This document shows, piece by piece, positions 5,695 to 10,311 of a stretch of 10,311 nt of DNA. The notes beneath the pieces were generated by a model that searched no databases, had not been told where the DNA came from, and saw only the letters and a list, made by a program, of their open reading frames with translations. Position numbers and translations under genes: made by a program. This DNA comes from an uncultured Brachyspira sp. (GTDB lineage: Bacteria > Spirochaetota > Brachyspiria > Brachyspirales > Brachyspiraceae): NCBI GenBank assembly GCA_934725525.1, contig CAKVCG010000058.1:1-10311 (forward strand). The letters are read 5' to 3'. The first letter of the stretch is position 1. Each line of letters opens with the position of its first letter.

Positions 5695-7317
5695 ATGAAT
5701 TTTATAACTAAAAAATATTTTAAGTTTTTTATTTCTTTTATGTTAGGTTTATTATGTTTTTCATGTTCGGTCGATAAGGTTGAAAATCGTTCTTCAAAAG
5801 AATTATTTATAAACGCGGGAGAAGAGCCAAAAAGCATCGACCCGACATTATCTGGAAACGATTTCGTATATCCGAGGCATGCTTTTGAAACTTTGATTAT
5901 TAAAGGAAAAGACGGAGGATTAAAAAACGGAGTAGCCGAAAGTTTGAATATATCGGAAAACGGACTTAAATATACTTTTAATTTAAGAACCAACTCAAAA
6001 TGGACGGACGGAGAGACGGTAACGGCTGGCGATTTTGTTTACGGTTTAAGAAGAGCCGCAGACCCTTCGAGCGGAGCGGAATACACTTCTTTTATAGAAT
6101 ATGTGAAAAACGCTACTTCGATATTGGCGGGCGATTTGCCTAAAGAAATGTTGGGAGTGAGAGCGATTGACGATTATACTTTGGAAATAGAATTGGAATC
6201 TCCTACAGGTTATTTTTTGGATATATTGACTTATCCTATATTTGCTCCCGTTAGGCAGGATATTATAGAAAAGTATGGCGATAATTGGACTTTAAATCCA
6301 GCTACTTATATTGGAAACGGCGCTTTTATTATGACGGAAAAAAATCCAGATTCAAGAATAGTAATGATAAAAAACACTAATTATTGGAATAAAGAAGAAA
6401 TAATTCCCGAAAAAATTACATTCGTTATGATGCAAGACCCTACTTTGGCATTGGCGGGAATAAAAGAAGGTTCGCTCGATTTTTCGGTTAAAGTTCCTTC
6501 GCAGGATATAGAAAGTTTGAAAAAAGACGGAATACTCGATATTGCCCCTTATTATTCTACTGTCGCTTTCGGAATAAACGATAACGATAGAATTCTTAAA
6601 GATAAAAGAATAAGAAAAGCTTTGTCTTTGGCGATTGACAGAAATTATATCGTAGAAAAAGTGGTTTTGACGGCAAAATCTCCCACAAGCGCTTGGGTTC
6701 CAGTAGGCGCTTACGATGTGGAAGGCGATTTTAGAGAAAACGGCGGAGAATATTTGGATATTTCAAAAGAAAGTTATTCAAATAATGTCGCTTTGGCTAA
6801 AAATCTTATGGCGGAGGCGGGCTACCCTAACGGAGAAGGTTTTCCAGTTTTGGAATATAGAACTACTTCCGATTTGGTTTATATGCAGGTTGCGGAAGCG
6901 GTTCAGCAAATGTGGAAAGAAAATTTGGGAATAGATTTGCAAATATCTTCTATGGAATGGGCGGCTTATCAGCAAATGAGAATGGAAAGGAATTATCAAA
7001 TTATGAGAACGATTTGGATTGGAGATTATAGCGACCCTATGACTTTTTTGGAAAATTTTTTAAGTTATCGTCCTCAAAATTACGCGGGCTATAGCAATAT
7101 TCGATTCGACAATTATATAGAAACGGCAAGAAAATCCACCGACCAAAATGCGAGAATGAAAGCGATGCATGACGCGGAAAGACTTTTAATAGCGGAAGAT
7201 AATGTTCTTATTCCTATTTATAATCCTTCAAATCCTCTTTTGGTAAGTAAGAGATTAAAAGGTTATGTGGCGACTCCTCTTATGGAATTTAATTTTAATT
7301 ACGCTTATTTAGAATAA
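5695..7317 (+). CDS. oppA: Oligopeptide ABC transporter substrate-binding lipoprotein (OppA family)
   Basis: This 540-residue protein is a full-length SBP_bac_5 family member. It has a lipoprotein signal peptide with lipidated Cys24 (LLCFSC; the Cys at -3 is unusual but fits loose spirochaete lipoboxes). The family signature SKWTDGETVTAGDFVYGLRR is at 101-120. Other typical segments are GNGAF (about residue 209), DKRIRKALSLAIDR and, near the C-terminus, a VLIPIYNPSNP stretch. OppA proteins capture peptides outside the inner membrane and deliver them to the OppBCDF permease. None of those subunits is in the window, so this is an orphan binding protein that would share a permease or act as an adhesin or receptor. 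The ATG is supported by AGAGAGG six bases upstream. It is transcribed away from the GerMN gene, and no clear terminator follows. Confidence 0.93.
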   Translation: MNFITKKYFKFFISFMLGLLCFSCSVDKVENRSSKELFINAGEEPKSIDPTLSGNDFVYPRHAFETLIIKGKDGGLKNGVAESLNISENGLKYTFNLRTNSKWTDGETVTAGDFVYGLRRAADPSSGAEYTSFIEYVKNATSILAGDLPKEMLGVRAIDDYTLEIELESPTGYFLDILTYPIFAPVRQDIIEKYGDNWTLNPATYIGNGAFIMTEKNPDSRIVMIKNTNYWNKEEIIPEKITFVMMQDPTLALAGIKEGSLDFSVKVPSQDIESLKKDGILDIAPYYSTVAFGINDNDRILKDKRIRKALSLAIDRNYIVEKVVLTAKSPTSAWVPVGAYDVEGDFRENGGEYLDISKESYSNNVALAKNLMAEAGYPNGEGFPVLEYRTTSDLVYMQVAEAVQQMWKENLGIDLQISSMEWAAYQQMRMERNYQIMRTIWIGDYSDPMTFLENFLSYRPQNYAGYSNIRFDNYIETARKSTDQNARMKAMHDAERLLIAEDNVLIPIYNPSNPLLVSKRLKGYVATPLMEFNFNYAYLE

Positions 7318-7363
7318 CAATTTTTATCTATATTTTATTTTTAAGTATTTAATGAGTTTCTAA

Positions 7364-7380
7364 TATAAAAGACTTTTATA
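7364..7380. promoter_or_regulatory. 17-base perfect inverted repeat upstream of the META lipoprotein pair
   Basis: TATAAAAG (7364-7371) and CTTTTATA (7373-7380) are perfect inverted arms around a single central A, 26 bases before the first META gene. The site could be an operator. It also overlaps weak -10-like matches. The AT-rich background lowers confidence, and no other copy was seen in the window. Confidence 0.35.
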
Positions 7381-7406
7381 CCGAAAAATATAAAAAAGGA
7401 TTCATA

Positions 7407-7844
7407 TTGACTATGAAGCGTAATTTTACAATAACTTTTATAACGATAATTTTATTTATATTATATTCATGTTCGACAACTACAGAAATTAAAGAAACGC
7501 AAATTATAGAAGAAAAAATCGAAATCAAAAACGAGCTCAAAGGAAGAAAATTCAAATTGGTAAGCGCGTATCCCGAAATGAATATAACGATAGAATTTGG
7601 CGAGGATAAAGTTTACGGCTTTTCGGCAATCAATAATTATTTTTCAGAGTATTTGACGGACGGAGATATTTTTAGCGTCAAAAGTATCGCGACTACGAAA
7701 AAAACGGCAAGCAAAGAATATAGAGAAGCGGAAAATAAATATTTGAATATGCTGAAAGACGCCACTTCCTATAAACTTAACGGAAAAAAATTAACGATAT
7801 ACACTTTGCTTTCGGACGAGAATTTGGTATTCGAGGAATTTTAA
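7407..7844 (+). CDS. META-domain (HslJ-like) lipoprotein, first of a tandem pair
   Basis: The 145-residue product has a lipoprotein signal peptide with Cys22 in LYSCS. A charged linker (about 26-43) leads to a META domain (about 44-145). The family pattern is visible: an opening LKGRKFKLV strand, ITIEF, YGFSAINNYFSEY where the usual motif is sGxaGcNxyxGxY, then IATTKK, an acidic helix and a last strand with LVFEEF. HslJ-type META proteins are envelope proteins linked to heat-shock and novobiocin tolerance in Escherichia coli; the spirochaete role is unknown. AGGA at 7397-7400 lies six bases before the TTG at 7407 and 12 before an ATG at 7413, so the start may be either. It lies directly before a second META gene, probably in one transcript. 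Confidence 0.82.
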   Translation: MTMKRNFTITFITIILFILYSCSTTTEIKETQIIEEKIEIKNELKGRKFKLVSAYPEMNITIEFGEDKVYGFSAINNYFSEYLTDGDIFSVKSIATTKKTASKEYREAENKYLNMLKDATSYKLNGKKLTIYTLLSDENLVFEEF

Positions 7845-7847
7845 TTG

Positions 7848-8267
7848 ATGTTTACAATAAAGAAAATTATATTATTTTTTATTATTTTTATTTTTCTTAT
7901 AAATATAAATTCCTGTTCCACTTATAGAGAAACTTTGAATATGTCGGTAAGCACATTAAACGGCAAAACCTATCAATTAGTCAATATGTTCGCCGATGCT
8001 GGAATAACGATTTCATTTTACGAAAGCGAATTTTACGGCTACAGCGGATTCAACACTTATTTTGGAGAATACGAAGTAAGAAGAGGAAATAATGTGTTGT
8101 TTAGAAATATATCTATGACAAAAATGGGCGAAGGGGAGGAGAATGAAGAAATAGAGAAAGAATATATAGATTATATAACTAAAGCCTATTCGATAGAATT
8201 TACGATTGACGGAATTAAAATTAAAACTTTGGACGCTGGAGAGTTGATATTTAAAAGGCTTCGTTAA
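7848..8267 (+). CDS. META-domain (HslJ-like) lipoprotein, second of a tandem pair
   Basis: This product has 139 residues from the ATG at 7848, three bases after the previous stop. A very hydrophobic signal peptide ends in INSCS, with lipidated Cys23 (numbered from the ATG). The META domain spans about residues 36-139. It has LNGKTYQLV, ITISF, YGYSGFNTYFGEY and ISMTKM, close in pattern to the upstream protein. The pair therefore looks like an old tandem duplication. The second copy keeps the classic TxM step after the central strand, which the first lacks. AGGA inside the end of the upstream gene, 10 bases before the ATG, provides the ribosome site, so the two are probably translationally coupled. 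The exact function is unknown. Confidence 0.82.
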   Translation: MFTIKKIILFFIIFIFLININSCSTYRETLNMSVSTLNGKTYQLVNMFADAGITISFYESEFYGYSGFNTYFGEYEVRRGNNVLFRNISMTKMGEGEENEEIEKEYIDYITKAYSIEFTIDGIKIKTLDAGELIFKRLR

Positions 8268-8322
8268 TTAAACGATTAAAATATTTAAATAAAAATTTAA
8301 TAGAGAAATAAAACGGGAAAAA

Positions 8323-9276
8323 ATGAAAATACTTATAGTTTCGGGATTCTTGGGAGCGGGAAAAACCACTTTAATAAAAGAAATTGCTAATAAAACAAAA
8401 AGAGATTTCGTTGTGATGGAAAACGAATACGGCGATGTCGATATAGATTCAAATATTCTTAAAGACGAAGGAATGAATATTTGGGAACTTACCGAAGGAT
8501 GCGTTTGCTGTTCTATGAAACAGGATTTCGCGACTTCGATATTAACTATAGCCAATACATTAGACCCAGAGTATTTGATAGTCGAACCTACGGGAGTGGC
8601 AAAACTCGGAAATATAATTAAAAATATAAGGCAAATAGAATACGAAAGAATTATATTGCTTAAACCGATAACGGTAATTGACGGAAACGTTTTCGATTCT
8701 TTTATCTCTTCCTACGATAATATTTATATCGACCAATTAGTAAACGCCTCAAAAATAATAATTTCAAAAACGGAATCAAAAGACGAAGAAGAAAACGAAG
8801 AGTTGATAAAAAAGATAGAAAATGTTTTAATAAAAAATAATGTTGCGGTTTCGGAAATAGAAATATTGAAAGAACATTATACGAAAAAAAACAAAGAATG
8901 GTGGGAAAATATATTAAAATCTTTTTTGGATGAAAAATATGCTATAAAAGAAAAAAAAGGAAAATCCGAAGAAGCGGAAGAAATGCCAGATTCGATTAGT
9001 ATGAAAGGCTGCGAGATTGAAAACGAAAATCAATTTATAATTCTTTTGGAAGATACGATAAGAGGAAGATTCGGAAATATAGCGAGGGCAAAAGGATTCA
9101 TAAAATGCGGAAAATCTTATTTGAGATTCGATGTCGCGGGAGAGCGATACGCGATTACTGGAGCTAACGAAACGGACGAACTTGAAATTGTTTTTATCGG
9201 CAAAAATCTAAATAGAAAACTTTTGAGAGAGATTTTTCAACCCGTTTATAGAGAGAATATAAAACATTCGCATTAG
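8323..9276 (+). CDS. COG0523 / CobW-family metallochaperone GTPase
   Basis: This 317-residue cytosolic GTPase of the G3E family has the Walker A motif GFLGAGKTT at 8-16. The metal-binding CxCC is at 60-63 (GCVCCS), and the EPTG switch segment at 88-91. SKTE at 148-151 takes the place of the usual NKxD guanine motif. Residues 151-222 hold a Glu/Lys-rich insert without the His-rich loop seen in many relatives. The CobW C-terminal domain lies at about 226-309, with RAKGFIKC and a final IVFIGKNLNRKLL stretch. The protein ends HSH. Family members deliver zinc, cobalt or other metals to client enzymes; no client or Zur-type site is obvious here, so the metal cannot be named. It starts 55 bases after the META pair, with only a weak GGGA before the ATG, and may be co-transcribed with that pair. 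Confidence 0.9.
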   Translation: MKILIVSGFLGAGKTTLIKEIANKTKRDFVVMENEYGDVDIDSNILKDEGMNIWELTEGCVCCSMKQDFATSILTIANTLDPEYLIVEPTGVAKLGNIIKNIRQIEYERIILLKPITVIDGNVFDSFISSYDNIYIDQLVNASKIIISKTESKDEEENEELIKKIENVLIKNNVAVSEIEILKEHYTKKNKEWWENILKSFLDEKYAIKEKKGKSEEAEEMPDSISMKGCEIENENQFIILLEDTIRGRFGNIARAKGFIKCGKSYLRFDVAGERYAITGANETDELEIVFIGKNLNRKLLREIFQPVYRENIKHSH

Positions 9277-9324
9277 AAACATTAAATAAAGAAAATAACG
9301 CGATTTGTTTGCCGTTATAATTAA

Positions 9325-9353
9325 TTCAAAAATATTAAAAAATATTGTATAAT
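9325..9353 (+). promoter_or_regulatory. Possible promoter of the ankyrin-repeat lipoprotein gene
   Basis: TTCAAA (9325-9330) lies 17 bases before a perfect TATAAT (9348-9353). It lies in the 140-base gap after the GTPase gene and about 63 bases before the ATG at 9417. Just upstream, ATAACG...CGTTAT around 9295-9318 forms a six-pair hairpin without a T tract, so it is not called a terminator. Confidence 0.45.
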
Positions 9354-9416
9354 AATTCAAATTTATTTTAGAATTTCAACGAATAAATTTAATTTAAAAA
9401 ACGGAAGAAAGAAACA

Positions 9417-10235
9417 ATGAAACAAATATTATTAAGATTTTTATTTTTAACTTTAATTTTATTTGCGATTATTTATTGTAAAAAAGAAAACGAAACGGTT
9501 GAAAAAGAAAATATTTACGATACTTATGTCAAGGGAAATTCGAATAATATATATCATAAAAAATATACGAATGTAGTAAAAATTCAAGGCAGATATGTAG
9601 AAAAAGCGAATAATTCTTTCTATCTTACTTTGGGCGGAAGAGAAGAAGGCAAATACGACAATAACTATAACATATTTGAAGCTATTAGATTTGGAAGCCT
9701 TCAAAGAGTGGCGGAAATAATAGAAGCGGATAACTCGCAAATCGAAGCCGAGTTATATAATGACGGAGAAGAAGAATATAACAAATTTACGGATAATGAT
9801 TACAATATAGACGGCGTAAATACTCTATCGCTTGCCGTATTCTACAGAGATATGGGAATAATTCGATATTTGCTTGATAATATTAACGATGAATCCGTTT
9901 TATTGCATGGAGACGAAGACGGATGGAACGCTTTCGCTTATGCATGCGCGGTTGGAACAGTCGATATAATAAAAGCGCTTATTCAAAAATATCCCGATTT
10001 CGTTAATTGGGAAAATTCTTACGGAGCGAACGGACTTCATATGGCGGCTTTGCAGGGCAATATTCCCGTTTTAGATTATTTGGTTAATGATTTGAAAATG
10101 GATATAAATTCTACGGACGATGACGGAGACGGAATTTTAGATTATGCCAGAGGCGATGAAACCGAAGAGGCTCTTATAAAATTAGGAGCTAAAAGAAAAT
10201 ATTACGATTATGACGAGGTTGAATACGATTATTGA
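9417..10235 (+). CDS. Ankyrin-repeat lipoprotein
   Basis: The 272-residue protein has an N-terminal signal segment (about 5-20) and a probable lipidated Cys21. The Tyr at -1 is atypical, so lipidation is less certain than export. After a polar linker, ankyrin-like helix pairs lie at about 85-112 (NIFEAIRFGSLQRVAEII), 132-158, 168-197 (DGWNAFAYACAVGTVDIIKALI), 203-232 (ANGLHMAALQGNIPVLDYLV) and a degenerate last unit at 234-258. The protein ends in a Tyr/Asp-rich tail. Ankyrin repeats bind other proteins, and here they should sit in the envelope or outside the cell; the partner is unknown. An Asp-rich DDDGDG loop occurs between the last two units. The ATG has GGAAGAAAG upstream. It has a likely promoter of its own, and the next gene begins eight bases after its stop, so those two are probably co-transcribed. 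Confidence 0.85.
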   Translation: MKQILLRFLFLTLILFAIIYCKKENETVEKENIYDTYVKGNSNNIYHKKYTNVVKIQGRYVEKANNSFYLTLGGREEGKYDNNYNIFEAIRFGSLQRVAEIIEADNSQIEAELYNDGEEEYNKFTDNDYNIDGVNTLSLAVFYRDMGIIRYLLDNINDESVLLHGDEDGWNAFAYACAVGTVDIIKALIQKYPDFVNWENSYGANGLHMAALQGNIPVLDYLVNDLKMDINSTDDDGDGILDYARGDETEEALIKLGAKRKYYDYDEVEYDY

Positions 10236-10243
10236 GAATAAAT

Positions 10244-10311
10244 ATGAATAAATTTATTAAAATAAAAGAAAGATTAAAAGAATTAATTGAAAATCAATAT
10301 TTAATAATTGA
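10244..10311 (+). CDS. Start of an unidentified gene, truncated by the window end
   Basis: An ATG at 10244, eight bases after the ankyrin gene stop, opens a frame of 22 codons with no stop before the window ends. The visible N-terminus, MNKFIKIKERLKELIENQY, is charged and helical with no signal peptide, so the product is probably cytosolic. The ribosome site is weak (GAGAATA). The family cannot be identified from so few residues. Confidence 0.5.
   Translation, partial: MNKFIKIKERLKELIENQYLII

Noticed and set aside
5679..5993. Minus-strand frame of 104 codons over the start of the OppA-like gene
   Set aside because: It is antisense to the signal peptide and N-terminal domain of a clear SBP_bac_5 protein and matches no family.
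8268..8555. Minus-strand frame of 95 codons over the start of the CobW-family gene
   Set aside because: It is antisense to the Walker A and CxCC region and is a shadow of that conserved gene.
9295..9318. Possible terminator after the CobW-family gene
   Set aside because: The ATAACG/CGTTAT stem has only six pairs, a long loop and no following T tract.

Overview
The window is about 30% GC, densely coding, and very rich in predicted lipoproteins with loose spirochaete-style lipoboxes. It also carries Asn-rich proteins, an OppA-type binding protein, an ankyrin-repeat lipoprotein and a GerMN-domain membrane protein. Together these suggest a spirochaete, most likely Brachyspira. That assignment is inferred from composition and gene style; there is no rRNA or other marker gene to confirm it.

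Layout. (1) Bases 1-402 (+) are the 3' part of a zinc-finger, membrane-anchored anti-sigma-like gene. It converges on, and overlaps by 4 bases, a minus-strand operon. (2) That operon (2472 down to 399) encodes an RsbW-like ATP-binding protein and then a soluble Nudix/histidine-kinase fusion. A very good extended -10 promoter lies just upstream on the minus strand. (3) Bases 2473-2760 are intergenic and hold two outward-facing promoters plus a degenerate palindromic repeat. (4) Bases 2761-3703 (+) encode a lipoprotein whose well-placed ATG and Shine-Dalgarno lie out of frame with the body of the gene. A rho-independent terminator follows, then a GC-rich palindromic repeat at 3773-3860. (5) Bases 3870-5516 (-) encode a single-pass membrane protein with a long Asn-rich linker and a C-terminal GerMN domain. 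(6) Bases 5695-7317 (+) encode an OppA-like peptide-binding lipoprotein. (7) Bases 7407-8267 (+) hold two tandem META/HslJ-domain lipoproteins. (8) Bases 8323-9276 (+) encode a COG0523 (CobW-type) metallochaperone GTPase. (9) Bases 9417-10235 (+) encode an ankyrin-repeat lipoprotein, and another gene starts 8 bases later and runs off the window.

How it fits together. The left third is regulatory: an anti-sigma-type protein, an RsbW-like switch and a kinase with a Nudix sensor or enzyme domain. The rest is mostly cell envelope: five predicted lipoproteins and one anchored GerMN protein, with one cytosolic metal GTPase among them. No complete pathway is present. The oligopeptide permease subunits, a response regulator and an anti-anti-sigma partner are all absent from the window.

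The most unusual items are the Nudix-histidine kinase fusion paired with an RsbW-like protein, the out-of-frame start of the lipoprotein gene next to a short AAAGC repeat, and the two ATTGC/GCAATGAC palindromic elements that bracket that gene. No tRNA, rRNA, CRISPR array, transposase or integrase was seen.
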